Below, piece by piece: positions 20,064-28,156 of a stretch of DNA of 64,000 bases; position 1 is the stretch's first letter; the number at the start of each line of letters is the position of its first letter. Source of the stretch: Microbacterium marinum. GTDB taxonomy: Bacteria > Actinomycetota > Actinomycetes > Actinomycetales > Microbacteriaceae. The position numbers and the translations under genes were made by a program. The stretch is taken from assembly GCF_014204835.1 (NCBI RefSeq), contig NZ_JACHMD010000001.1, positions 2,356,001-2,420,000 of the forward strand, in the 5' to 3' direction. The notes below the pieces were generated by a model. It had not been told where the DNA came from. It searched no databases and worked only from the letters and a program-made list of their open reading frames with translations.

Positions 20064-20495
20064 TCAGAAGAGTCCCGGGATCACCTCCTGCTCCATGTCC
20101 GAGTACGTGTCTTCGTTGCTGTCCGCGTAGGCGTTCCACGCGTCCGCGTTCCAGATCTCCGCGTGGGCACCGACGCCGGTGACGATCAGCTCGCGCTCGA
20201 GGCCCGCGTATACGCGCAGGTGCGGCGGCACGGTGATCCGGTTCTGCGAGTCCGGCTTCTCCGCACTCGCCCCCGACAGGAACATGCGCTGGAAGTCGCG
20301 AGCCTGCTTGTTGGTGAGGGGCGCCTCACGGATGCGCTCGTAGACGCGCTCGAACTCAGCCGAGCTGAACACGTAGAGGCATCGCTCCTGGCCGCGGGTC
20401 ACCACGACTCCGGATCCGAGGTCGTCGCGGAACTTCGCCGGCAGGATGACGCGGCCTTTGTCGTCGAGCTTGGGGGTGTGCGTGCCCAGCAGCAT
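20064..20495 (-). CDS. mraZ: Transcriptional regulator MraZ
   Basis: 143-aa protein with two AbrB-like swapped-hairpin domains. Each carries the DxxGR/DxxNR-type signature: [14 protein letters not shown] near residue 10 and [13 protein letters not shown] near residue 82. MraZ oligomers bind tandem repeats before their own gene and repress the division operon; three such repeats are visible at 20533-20562. It is the first gene of the leftward cluster. A GGGGTGAG Shine-Dalgarno precedes the ATG. Confidence 0.96.
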   Translation of the reverse strand: MLLGTHTPKLDDKGRVILPAKFRDDLGSGVVVTRGQERCLYVFSSAEFERVYERIREAPLTNKQARDFQRMFLSGASAEKPDSQNRITVPPHLRVYAGLERELIVTGVGAHAEIWNADAWNAYADSNEDTYSDMEQEVIPGLF

Positions 20496-20532
20496 CAGCT
20501 GCTCACCCCCTTCGTCCGGCCCACTCAGGTGT

Positions 20533-20562
20533 GCGCCACTTTACTCCACTTCCCTCCACTTT
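20533..20562 (-). promoter_or_regulatory. Three tandem MraZ boxes
   Basis: On the minus strand three 10-bp units run head to tail without gaps: AAAGTGGAGG (20562-20553), GAAGTGGAGT (20552-20543) and AAAGTGGCGC (20542-20533). The shared core is RAAGTGG. They end 38 nt before the mraZ ATG. MraZ of several bacteria binds GTG-containing repeats spaced by one helical turn, which matches this 10-bp period. Confidence 0.8.
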
Positions 20563-20652
20563 ACGAGGACATCCTGGGAGAACACGCCGCTGCGCGCGGT
20601 TCCGTGGCGAACGGGCGCGCCACGCCGCCACCGCGGCATCCGTAGGCGCACG

Positions 20653-20685
20653 AAAAAAGAGCACCGACCCGGAGGGCGGTGCTCT
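20653..20685 (-). terminator. Rho-independent terminator of the DUF3040 gene
   Basis: Stem of 9 bp (AGAGCACCG at 20658-20666 with CGGTGCTCT at 20677-20685), a 10-nt loop, and on the minus strand a run of T residues from 20658 to 20653 right after the stem. Direction and position fit termination of the leftward gene ending at 20709. Confidence 0.85.
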
Positions 20686-20708
20686 CAGTGGAGGAGGGTG
20701 GAGGCCGG

Positions 20709-21083
20709 TCAGCGCTCTTCGTTACGGCGGTCCCAGCGGTCGTTCATCCGGTCCATGAAGGACGCCGAGGAACGTGCGGGTGCCGGCTTGCGCGACCCGG
20801 TCGAGGCGGACCGCGCAGCCGCCGCACCACGAGCCGGCGTGAAGGCGAGCACGACTCCTCCGACCATGACGACGAAGGCGATCACGCCGATGACGATCAG
20901 GGAGGACGCGACCCCGACGACGAGTCCCGCGATGCCGAGAAGCACGATCACGGACCCGTACACGATGTTCCGGTAGCTGAGGGTGTTCGCGCCGCGGTCA
21001 GCACTGACCACGTCGGCGTCGTTGCGCATGAGATGGCGTTCCATCTCGTCCAGCAGACGCTGCTCCTGTTCTGACAGTGGCAT
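20709..21083 (-). CDS. DUF3040 membrane protein
   Basis: 124-aa protein of an actinobacterial family of unknown function. The N-terminal signature PLSEQEQRLLDEMERHL is followed by two adjacent membrane helices (about residues 40-82) and a basic Ala/Ser/Arg-rich cytoplasmic tail ending DRRNEER. The ATG at 21083 was chosen because it begins the conserved MPLSEQEQ motif; 16 upstream codons remain open. DUF3040 genes commonly lie next to mraZ in actinobacteria, which hints at a link to wall growth or division but proves none. Confidence 0.88.
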   Translation of the reverse strand: MPLSEQEQRLLDEMERHLMRNDADVVSADRGANTLSYRNIVYGSVIVLLGIAGLVVGVASSLIVIGVIAFVVMVGGVVLAFTPARGAAAARSASTGSRKPAPARSSASFMDRMNDRWDRRNEER

Positions 21084-21131
21084 GCATCCCCCTCGGGTCG
21101 GTCTACCAATAGTACGCGTGCGCGTCATCAC

Positions 21132-21137
21132 TAGGCT
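21132..21137 (+). promoter_or_regulatory. -10 box of leaderless polyprenyl synthase promoter
   Basis: TAGGCT followed by 6 nt and the GTG at 21144; no ribosome binding site lies in between. Confidence 0.5.
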
Positions 21138-21143
21138 AGGCCT

Positions 21144-22244
21144 GTGTCCTCTCCCGATTCACCGATCGCGGCCGTTTCCCAGCGAGTCGAGAGGTTCCTC
21201 GAGCAGCAGCTGAATGCCGTCGACGGATTCGGCGATGAGGCCGCGGCCTTCGTCCGTTCGGGCGCCGCAGCCGCCACGGGCGGCAAACGGTTCCGGGCGA
21301 GGTTCTGCCTGGCCGGGTGGCGTGCTGTCGCCTCCGCCGGTCGGCGCGCAGATTCTGTCGTGCCGGATGCCGTGATCTCGGCTGCGGCATCACTCGAGGT
21401 CTTCCACGCCGCCGCGCTCGTCCACGACGACATCATCGACAACTCCGACACCCGCCGCGGCGCACCGGCCGCTCACCGCGGATGGGAGGGTCGCCATCGG
21501 GACGCGGAGTGGGCCGGCGACCCCGAAGGATTCGGCCGATCGGCTGCCATCCTCCTCGGCGATCTGCTGGTCGCCTGGAGCGACGATCTGCTCGAGGAGG
21601 GCTTGGCGGACTTCGACGACGACGCCCGAGCCGCTGCCGCCCGCCGGGAGTACGCGCGCATGCGGCGCGATGTGACGATCGGCCAGTTCCTCGACGTCGC
21701 GGAGGAGTCCGCCCACGTCGCGGTCCCCGCCGCCGAACACGCGGAGCGGGCGCTGCGCATCGCCTCACTGAAGTCGGCGCGCTACAGCGTGCAGCATCCG
21801 CTCCTCCTCGGCGCGACCCTTGCCGGAGCGGATGCCGCTCAGTACGACGCGCTGAGCGCCTTCGGCCACCCGGTCGGTCTGGCCTTCCAGCTCCGCGACG
21901 ACGTGCTGGGCGTGTTCGGCGACGAGGCGGCGACGGGCAAACCCGTCGGCGACGATCTGCGGGAGGGCAAGCGCACCCTGCTGGTCGCGTTCGCCCGCGA
22001 GCGACTTACTGCAGGAGCGGCGCGGGTGTTCGACGAGCTGATCGGCGACCCCTCCCTCTCGCGGGAGCAGATCGCCTCCCTGCAGCAGACGATCGTCGAC
22101 ACCGACGCGCTGCAGCGCGTCGAAGACCTCATCGGCACCTGGGCCGTCGAAGCGGACCGCGCGCTGCGTGGGGCCGCGCTCGGAAACGCCCCGGTGTCGG
22201 AGCTGCGGGACCTCGCCCGCGCTGCGACCGTCCGGACGGCCTGA
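21144..22244 (+). CDS. Trans-polyprenyl (geranylgeranyl-type) diphosphate synthase
   Basis: 366-aa all-alpha prenyltransferase that condenses isopentenyl diphosphate with allylic diphosphates. The first Asp-rich motif is HDDIIDNSDTRRG (residues 94-106) and the second is LRDDVLGVFGDEA (near 250). GGKRFR at 47-52 binds diphosphate. The residues just before the first motif, which set chain length, suggest a C20 or longer product but do not settle it. It matches the M. tuberculosis idsA2 position next to an Rv2175c-like gene and pknL. Products could feed carotenoids, menaquinone or other lipids. It is convergent with the Rv2175c-like gene 15 bp away. Confidence 0.92.
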   Translation: MSSPDSPIAAVSQRVERFLEQQLNAVDGFGDEAAAFVRSGAAAATGGKRFRARFCLAGWRAVASAGRRADSVVPDAVISAAASLEVFHAAALVHDDIIDNSDTRRGAPAAHRGWEGRHRDAEWAGDPEGFGRSAAILLGDLLVAWSDDLLEEGLADFDDDARAAAARREYARMRRDVTIGQFLDVAEESAHVAVPAAEHAERALRIASLKSARYSVQHPLLLGATLAGADAAQYDALSAFGHPVGLAFQLRDDVLGVFGDEAATGKPVGDDLREGKRTLLVAFARERLTAGAARVFDELIGDPSLSREQIASLQQTIVDTDALQRVEDLIGTWAVEADRALRGAALGNAPVSELRDLARAATVRTA

Positions 22245-22259
22245 TCGGCGGTGCCGGCG

Positions 22260-22598
22260 TCAGGCCAGCGACTGGGCGACGCGTCGGACCTCGCTCTTGC
22301 GTCCGGCCCGCAGAGACTCGATGGGCGCGACGCCGATGGACTCCTCCGGGGCGAGGAGCCAGTCGATGAGCTCGTCGTCGGAGAAACCGGCATCCTGCAG
22401 CACGATCACGGTGCCCCGAAGGGAAGACAGCGGCGAACCGTCCACCAGGAAGAGGGCGGGGACGCGCGGGGCGCCGAACCGGCGAGAGGCGACGAGCTGA
22501 CGCTCGTCGAGCATGCGGCGGACACGGCCCAGCGGTTCGCCCGTCACCTCGACGAGTTCGGGGAGCGAGAGCCAGTCGGAGGGAGCGTCGTTCGTCAC
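22260..22598 (-). CDS. Rv2175c-family winged-HTH DNA-binding protein
   Basis: 112-aa protein. DWLSLPELVEVTGEPLGRVRRMLDE forms an HTH with a following basic stretch. The C-terminal half (VPALFLVDGSPLSSLRGTVIVL, then FSDDELIDWLL) matches the Rv2175c C-terminal domain. In M. tuberculosis Rv2175c is a DNA-binding substrate of the kinase PknL encoded beside it; here a PASTA kinase lies 1.5 kb away on the other strand, with one LysM gene between. Thr2 is the only Thr before the HTH, so if N-terminal phosphorylation is conserved that is the candidate. The start is GTG with GAGAAG ahead of it. Confidence 0.85.
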   Translation of the reverse strand: MTNDAPSDWLSLPELVEVTGEPLGRVRRMLDERQLVASRRFGAPRVPALFLVDGSPLSSLRGTVIVLQDAGFSDDELIDWLLAPEESIGVAPIESLRAGRKSEVRRVAQSLA

Positions 22599-22781
22599 CT
22601 TCTCATCCTCTCATCCGCCACTGCCCGCCGTGCGAGATGCCCGCCGACGACCGAGAAGAACCGCAAATCACATTCGTCACATCAGCATCACGCGTTGACA
22701 CCTGTGCACATCCGTGACAGCGTGTGGCGGGCAGAGACGACTGGGGTCGTGACATCTGGGGATGACGAGAAGGAACGCCCG

Positions 22782-23993
22782 TTGCACCGGACCACCCCCT
22801 CCCCTGCCCTGCGCTCGCGGGTCACCCCCGCCGTCGTCGGGTCGATCGCCCTGACGCTCTCGGTCCTCCCCGCACCCCTCACCGCCTCCGCCGCAGACGT
22901 CGCTCCTCGACCCGAGCGCGAGCCCGCCACCCACCCCGCTCCCGCGGCGAAGAGCGTCGTCGTCGGTCGTCCGGCATCCTCGTCGGCCATCCGCACCCAC
23001 GTCGTCGCCCACGGTGACACCGTCAGCGCGATCGCTGCCCGCCACGGACTCCGCACCGCCGACGTCCTCGCGTGGAACGACCTCACCTGGCGCTCCGTGA
23101 TCCACCCCGGCGACGTCCTCCGCCTCGGCGCCGGAGCGGAGCGGTCGCGTCCCCGGTCGACATCCGCGCAGGCAGAGACGCCCCGCGCCGCGGGGCGCCA
23201 CACCGTCCGCGACGGCGACACCCTGTGGGCCATCGCGAAGCGCCACGGCGTCTCCGTCTCCGCGCTCGCGAAGGCGAACGACCTGGGTTCCACCACGACG
23301 ATCCGGCCCGGCCAGCGCCTCACCATCCCCGGCACGGCGGCTATGACGCGGAGCGCCGCTCGCACCGTGACCCCGACGCCCGCCCCCGAAGCCCGGTCCG
23401 CGCGCCACGAGGTGGCCGCCGGCGAGACCCTCTGGGCCGTGGCCGACCGTCACGGCGTCAGCCTGACGCGCCTCCTCGCCGCCAACGGGCTCGACCGGAC
23501 GTCCATCATCTACCCGGGGCAGAAGCTCGACATCCCGAGCACCGCCGCCGTGGCCGCGACCTCGCGCGCCGAAGCGGCGGACGTCGTGCTCGACGAGGAG
23601 CAGATCGGCAACGTCCGCACGATCATCGAGGTGGGTCGCAGTCGCGGCGTCTCGCGCGACGGCATCGCGGTGGCGCTGTCCACCGCGATGGTCGAGTCCT
23701 GGATCCGGAACCTCGACTGGGGTGACCGCGACTCCCTCGGACTCTTCCAGCAGCGCCCCAGCGCCGGGTGGGGCTCGGAGGACCAGGTCCGCGACACCCG
23801 CCGAGCGGCGGCCGCCTTCTTCGGCGGACCCCGGGACCCCAACGGGAGCGACACCCGCGGGCTTCTGGACATCGACGGCTGGGAGTCAATGGACTTCGCC
23901 GACGCCGCCCAAGCCGTCCAGATCTCCGCGTACCCGAAGCGGTACGGCATCTGGGAGGACCAGGCGTACCGCTGGATCGATCTGTACGGCTGA
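22782..23993 (+). CDS. Secreted triple-LysM protein with lysozyme/transglycosylase-like domain
   Basis: 403-aa wall-associated exoprotein. The TTG at 22782 was chosen: AGAAGGAA lies 7 nt ahead, and translation gives a proper signal peptide (MHRTTPSPALRSRVTPAVVG, a hydrophobic core, and a likely cut near LTASA-ADV). An in-frame GTG at 22749 is the alternative. Three LysM domains follow, beginning HVVAHGDTVSAIA, HTVRDGDTLWAIA and HEVAAGETLWAVA, separated by Ala/Arg/Pro-rich linkers. The C-terminal 130 residues contain STAMVESWIRNLDWGDRDSL and GLFQQRPSAGWGS, a goose-type/transglycosylase-like signature found in actinobacterial cell-wall hydrolases, with Glu in the first motif as candidate acid. 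Likely role: glycan-binding wall remodelling. Confidence 0.85.
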   Translation: MHRTTPSPALRSRVTPAVVGSIALTLSVLPAPLTASAADVAPRPEREPATHPAPAAKSVVVGRPASSSAIRTHVVAHGDTVSAIAARHGLRTADVLAWNDLTWRSVIHPGDVLRLGAGAERSRPRSTSAQAETPRAAGRHTVRDGDTLWAIAKRHGVSVSALAKANDLGSTTTIRPGQRLTIPGTAAMTRSAARTVTPTPAPEARSARHEVAAGETLWAVADRHGVSLTRLLAANGLDRTSIIYPGQKLDIPSTAAVAATSRAEAADVVLDEEQIGNVRTIIEVGRSRGVSRDGIAVALSTAMVESWIRNLDWGDRDSLGLFQQRPSAGWGSEDQVRDTRRAAAAFFGGPRDPNGSDTRGLLDIDGWESMDFADAAQAVQISAYPKRYGIWEDQAYRWIDLYG

Positions 23994-24043
23994 TCCTCGG
24001 GTTCGCGGGTGAGGCGCTCCGCGGGCTTGCGGCATCCGCTCCG

Positions 24044-24049
24044 TAGAAT
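24044..24049 (+). promoter_or_regulatory. -10 box of leaderless kinase promoter
   Basis: TAGAAT followed by 6 nt and the GTG at 24056. This is the closest to consensus of the leaderless boxes in the window. Confidence 0.6.
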
Positions 24050-24055
24050 CGGCTC

Positions 24056-26011
24056 GTGAGTACGAGCCAGCAGACCGACCCGCTGATCGGCCGCCTGGTC
24101 GACAGTCGGTACCGTGTGCGCGCCCGCATCGCACGTGGTGGCATGGCGACGGTGTACGTCGCGACGGATCTTCGACTCGAACGGCGCGTGGCGCTGAAGG
24201 TCATGCACGGCCACCTGTCCGACGACACCGTCTTCCAGAACCGGTTCATCCAGGAGGCTCGCTCCGCCGCGCGCCTGGCAGACCCGCACGTGGTCAACGT
24301 GTTCGACCAGGGTCAGGACGGCGAGATGGCCTACCTGGTCATGGAGTACCTGCCCGGCATCACACTGCGCGAGCTCGTCCGCGAGCAGCGTCGACTCACG
24401 CTCCCCCAGACCATCACCATCATGGATGCCGTCCTCTCGGGGCTCGCGGCGGCTCATCGCGCGGGCATCATCCACCGCGATGTGAAGCCCGAGAACGTGC
24501 TGCTCGCCGAGGACGGCCGCATCAAGATCGGCGACTTCGGGCTCGCTCGCGCGACCAGCGCGAACACCGCGACGGGGCAGATGCTCCTCGGCACGATCGC
24601 GTACCTGGCGCCGGAACTGGTGACCCGGGGCACCGCCGATGCGCGGAGTGACATCTACGCCCTCGGGATCATGCTGTACGAGATGCTCACCGGCGAGCAG
24701 CCGTACAAGGGCGAGCAGCCGATGCAGATCGCCTACCAGCACGCGACGCACTCGGTCCCCCGCCCGAGCGTGAAGAACCCCGGCGTCCCGGAGCAGCTCG
24801 ACGAGCTGGTCCTCTGGTCGACGGAGCGCGATCCCGAAGATCGTCCGACCGATGCCCGCGAAATGCTCGAACGTCTGCGCGCCATCCAGAAAGAGCTCGG
24901 CATCTTCCCGCAGGTGGTGCGGTCCACTCCCGCCGGAGGCGCGGTCGTCGTCGACGACACGCTCGACTCCGACGAGATGACCCGCGTCATGCCCGGCACG
25001 TTCACCGCGCCGCAGGTCACGGAGGACGTCGACAACGCGACGCGGCTGCGCACGCGATCCCGTCGGAACGCCGTGAAGGGCGGGTGGCTCCTCCTTCTCG
25101 TCCTCCTGCTCGCGGGTGCCGCCGGCGGCGCCGGATGGTGGTTCGGCTCGGGGCCGGGATCGCTGACGTCGGTTCCGGACGTGGAGGGGATGACGTTCGC
25201 CGCGGCTCAGGACCTGCTGGCGGAGAACGACCTGACCGCTGTCGCTGAAGAAGTCCACGACCTCAACGTGCCCGTGGGCGAGGCGCTGGGCTCGAGTCCC
25301 TCCGCCGGGGCGCGCCTCGACCGCGAGTCGTCCGTGACGGTGCAGATCTCCGCCGGACCGGCGACCGCCGAGCTCCCCGTCCTCCAGGACCGCACCGCGG
25401 ACGAGGTGACCGCGCTCCTCGACGAGGTGAGCATCACCGTGGCCGAGGAGAAGATGTTCTTCACGAGCTTCGACCCGGATCGCGTCGTGCGCGTCTACGT
25501 GACGCAGGGCGCCGGTTCGGAGCCGGTCGAGTGCACCGAGGGATGCCGCGTGCTGCACGGCTCCACCGCGGAGCTCCGCGTCTCGCTCGGTCCGGTTCCG
25601 GCGGTCGCCGGCCAGACCGAGGACGAGGCGGTCCGGACGCTCCGCGACGTGGATCTGGGCGCCACCACGACGGAGGAGTACAGCGGCGAGGTCGAAGCCG
25701 GACGCGTCATCCGGGTGCTGGAGCGCGAGGGCGGCGGCAGTTTCCGCCCTGGCGACGAGGTCACCCTCGTCGTGTCGAAGGGCCCCGAGCCGATCGCTGT
25801 GCCCGACGTGACCGGATCGACGATCCGGGAGGCCGTCGCGTCCGTTCAAGCCCAAGGATTCGACGTGAACGCGGGCATCAACGATGACCCGCTGCCGCTG
25901 GGCGGTGGGTATTGGGACGCGTACTGCGTGAACTCCTACGACCCGAGCGGAACCGCACTGCCGGGCGCGACCATCACGCTGACCCCGATCCTCTGCATCC
26001 TCCAGGGCTGA
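24056..26011 (+). CDS. pknL: PASTA-domain serine/threonine protein kinase (PknL-like)
   Basis: 651-aa membrane kinase. The catalytic domain occupies residues 18-285: glycine loop IARGGMATVY, ATP lysine K48 in VALKVM, HRDVKPEN at 140-147, DFG at 160-162, and LAPE. An activation loop rich in Thr/Ser lies between DFG and LAPE. A juxtamembrane linker with Thr/Asp motifs leads to a membrane helix near 341-362. About four extracellular PASTA repeats follow, starting at SVPDVEGMTF, ELPVLQDRTA, PVPAVAGQTE and AVPDVTGSTI. Cys pairs in the second (VECTEGCRV) and fourth repeat suggest disulfides. Position by idsA, Rv2175c-like and aroG supports PknL rather than PknB, but the PASTA architecture is shared by both. 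Confidence 0.9.
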   Translation: MSTSQQTDPLIGRLVDSRYRVRARIARGGMATVYVATDLRLERRVALKVMHGHLSDDTVFQNRFIQEARSAARLADPHVVNVFDQGQDGEMAYLVMEYLPGITLRELVREQRRLTLPQTITIMDAVLSGLAAAHRAGIIHRDVKPENVLLAEDGRIKIGDFGLARATSANTATGQMLLGTIAYLAPELVTRGTADARSDIYALGIMLYEMLTGEQPYKGEQPMQIAYQHATHSVPRPSVKNPGVPEQLDELVLWSTERDPEDRPTDAREMLERLRAIQKELGIFPQVVRSTPAGGAVVVDDTLDSDEMTRVMPGTFTAPQVTEDVDNATRLRTRSRRNAVKGGWLLLLVLLLAGAAGGAGWWFGSGPGSLTSVPDVEGMTFAAAQDLLAENDLTAVAEEVHDLNVPVGEALGSSPSAGARLDRESSVTVQISAGPATAELPVLQDRTADEVTALLDEVSITVAEEKMFFTSFDPDRVVRVYVTQGAGSEPVECTEGCRVLHGSTAELRVSLGPVPAVAGQTEDEAVRTLRDVDLGATTTEEYSGEVEAGRVIRVLEREGGGSFRPGDEVTLVVSKGPEPIAVPDVTGSTIREAVASVQAQGFDVNAGINDDPLPLGGGYWDAYCVNSYDPSGTALPGATITLTPILCILQG

Positions 26012-26038
26012 GCCGCGTCCCGCGGCATCCTGGAGCAA

Positions 26039-26080
26039 CGACGACGCGCCGCGGACGGATCGTCACACGGCGCGTCGTCG
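26039..26080. terminator. 13-bp hairpin between convergent pknL and aroG
   Basis: CGACGACGCGCCG (26039-26051) pairs perfectly with CGGCGCGTCGTCG (26068-26080) around a 16-nt loop. It lies in the 78-bp gap of two convergent genes. There is no T run, so it is either a bidirectional terminator of the GC-rich type or an mRNA 3' end structure. Confidence 0.6.
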
Positions 26081-26089
26081 CGGTACGGC

Positions 26090-27418
26090 TCAGCGCTTCT
26101 CGAGCTCCTCGGCGACGAGGAAGGCGAGCTCCAGGGACTGCATGTGGTTCAGGCGCGGATCGCACAGCGACTCGTAGCGCGTCGCGAGGGTCGCCTCGTC
26201 GATCATCTCCGACCCGCCCAGGCACTCCGTCACGTCGTCGCCCGTGAGCTCGACGTGGATACCGCCCGGGAATGTGCCGACGGCGCGGTGGGCCTCGAAG
26301 AAGCCCCGCACCTCGTCGACGACGTCATCGAAGCGACGCGTCTTGTAGCCCGTCGGCGTCGTGATGCCGTTGCCGTGCATGGGGTCGGTGACCCACAGCG
26401 GCGTGGCGCCGGAGTCCTTGACGGCTTCCAGCAGCGGCGGCAGCGCATCGCGGATCTTACCGGCGCCCATGCGGGTGATGAACGTCAGTCGACCCGGCTC
26501 GCGTGCGGGGTCGAGCTTGTCGATCAGGGCGAGAGCAGTCTCGGGCGTCGTCGACGGGCCGAGCTTCACGCCGATGGGGTTCCGGATCTTCGAGAAGTAG
26601 TCGACGTGCGCGCCGTCGAGCTCGCGGGTGCGCTCCCCGACCCACAGGAAGTGCGCCGACGTGTTGTACGGCGTCAGCGTGCGGGAGTCGATCCGCGTCA
26701 TCGGGTGCTCGTAGTCCATGAGCAGGCCCTCGTGGCCGGTGTAGAACTCCACGCCCCGCAGCTCGTCGAAGTTGGCGCCCGCAGCCTCCATGAACTTGAT
26801 GGCGCGATCGATCTCGCCCGCCAGCCGCTCGTAGCGCTGGTTCGCCGGGTTCTGCGCGAAGCCCTTGTTCCAGCTGTGCACCTCGCGGAGGTCCGCGAAA
26901 CCGCCCTGAGTGAAGGCGCGGATGAGATTCAGCGTGGATGCCGCGGTGTGGTACCCCTTCAGCAGTCGCTGCGGGTCGGGCTGACGTGAGGCTGCGGTGA
27001 AGTCGTACCCGTTGACGATGTCGCCGCGGTAGGCGGGCAGGGTGACGTCCCCGCGCGTCTCGGTGTCACTGGAGCGGGGCTTGGCGAACTGTCCCGCCAT
27101 GCGGCCCATCTTCACCACCGGCATCGACGCTCCGTAGGTGAGGACGACCGCCATCTGGAGCACGGTCTTGATGCGGTTGCGGATCTGCTCCGCCGTCGCA
27201 CCGGCATACGTCTCGGCGCAGTCGCCGCCCTGGAGCAGGAATGCTTCTCCGGCTGCGGCCTTCGCCAGACGCGCGCGGAGGTTGTCGACCTCGCCGGCGA
27301 AGACGAGGGGCGGGAGGGTCGCGATCTCGGCGGACACCGCGGCGACGGCATCCTGATCGGGCCAGGCCGGCTGCTGCTTGATCGGGAGCGTGCGCCAGTG
27401 GTCGAGAGGGGTGGGCAT
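26090..27418 (-). CDS. aroG: Class II 3-deoxy-7-phosphoheptulonate (DAHP) synthase
   Basis: 442-aa first enzyme of the shikimate pathway, joining PEP and erythrose 4-phosphate. Plant/actinobacterial type II features: LDHWRTLPIKQQPAWPD at the N-terminus, metal Cys67 in LLQGGDCAETYAG, VKMGRMAGQFAKPRS, RGDIVNGYDF, HFLWVGERTREL, FITRMGAGKI, WVTDPMHGNG and HVELTGDDVTECLGG. There is no fused chorismate mutase. It is a single gene convergent with pknL and probably leaderless, since TAGGAT ends 6 nt before the ATG. Confidence 0.97.
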   Translation of the reverse strand: MPTPLDHWRTLPIKQQPAWPDQDAVAAVSAEIATLPPLVFAGEVDNLRARLAKAAAGEAFLLQGGDCAETYAGATAEQIRNRIKTVLQMAVVLTYGASMPVVKMGRMAGQFAKPRSSDTETRGDVTLPAYRGDIVNGYDFTAASRQPDPQRLLKGYHTAASTLNLIRAFTQGGFADLREVHSWNKGFAQNPANQRYERLAGEIDRAIKFMEAAGANFDELRGVEFYTGHEGLLMDYEHPMTRIDSRTLTPYNTSAHFLWVGERTRELDGAHVDYFSKIRNPIGVKLGPSTTPETALALIDKLDPAREPGRLTFITRMGAGKIRDALPPLLEAVKDSGATPLWVTDPMHGNGITTPTGYKTRRFDDVVDEVRGFFEAHRAVGTFPGGIHVELTGDDVTECLGGSEMIDEATLATRYESLCDPRLNHMQSLELAFLVAEELEKR

Positions 27419-27424
27419 CCCTCG

Positions 27425-27430
27425 ATCCTA
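27425..27430 (-). promoter_or_regulatory. -10 box of leaderless aroG promoter
   Basis: TAGGAT on the minus strand, then 6 nt, then the aroG ATG at 27418. Confidence 0.5.
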
Positions 27431-27465
27431 CCGGCGGGCGGTGACCTCCCTGCGCGCTGTGACGC

Positions 27466-28155
27466 TCAGGTGTCGGTGGGCGGACGCCGGTCTTTCACGG
27501 TCGAGGCGTACACGTCGTCGTACTCCTGCTCGCCCATGCGGTGCAGGGCCACCATGATCTCATCGGTCACGGAGCGCAGCACGAACCGGTCGGACTCGAG
27601 TCCGTGGAACCGGCTGAAGTCCAAAGGCTCGCCGATGACCATCCCGACCCGGCCCACGCGCGGCACCGACCGCCCGATCGGCATGACGTCGTCGGTGCCG
27701 ATCATGACGACGGGGATCACGGGCACGCGTGCCTCGAGCGCCATGCGGGCCAGGCCCGTGCGTCCGCGGTAGAGCTTGCCGTCAGGGCTGCGCGTGCCCT
27801 CCGGGTAGATGCCGAGGAGGCTTCCCCGTCCCAGCACCTGCAGTCCCGTGTTCAGCGATGCCTCCGAGGCCTTGCCTCCGGTGCGGTCGATGGGGATCTG
27901 TCCGGTCCCCTTCATGAACACACGCGTGGCCCATCCTTTGAGCCCGCTGCCGGTGAAGTAGTCGCTCTTGGCGAGGTAGGTCATGGGACGGTCGATCATG
28001 AGCGGGAAGAAGATCGAGTCGCTCACGGACAGGTGATTGCTGGCGATGATGGCCGCGCCCGAGGCGGGGATGTTCCCGCGACCCACGACCCACGGCCGGA
28101 AGATCGCCTTCACGACCGGACCGATGATGAGGTACTTCAGGATCCAATAGACCAT
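27466..28155 (-). CDS. 1-acyl-glycerol-3-phosphate acyltransferase-type (PlsC) enzyme
   Basis: 229-aa lysophospholipid-type acyltransferase. Catalytic HX4D is H41-D46 in SNHLSVSDS. Block II is GTGQIPIDR, block III is YPEGTRSPDG, and block IV is VPVIPVVMIG. An N-terminal hydrophobic stretch (residues 2-20) may anchor it to the membrane. The equivalent place in M. tuberculosis (Rv2182c) also holds such a gene. It follows the ROK kinase gene by 1 nt, so they form one transcript. The acyl acceptor cannot be told from the sequence. Confidence 0.92.
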   Translation of the reverse strand: MVYWILKYLIIGPVVKAIFRPWVVGRGNIPASGAAIIASNHLSVSDSIFFPLMIDRPMTYLAKSDYFTGSGLKGWATRVFMKGTGQIPIDRTGGKASEASLNTGLQVLGRGSLLGIYPEGTRSPDGKLYRGRTGLARMALEARVPVIPVVMIGTDDVMPIGRSVPRVGRVGMVIGEPLDFSRFHGLESDRFVLRSVTDEIMVALHRMGEQEYDDVYASTVKDRRPPTDT

Positions 28156-28156
28156 C

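Noticed and set aside
23510-26038. 842-codon minus-strand open frame under pknL and the LysM gene
   Set aside because: The opposite strand encodes complete kinase, PASTA and LysM domains; this frame is a compositional shadow.
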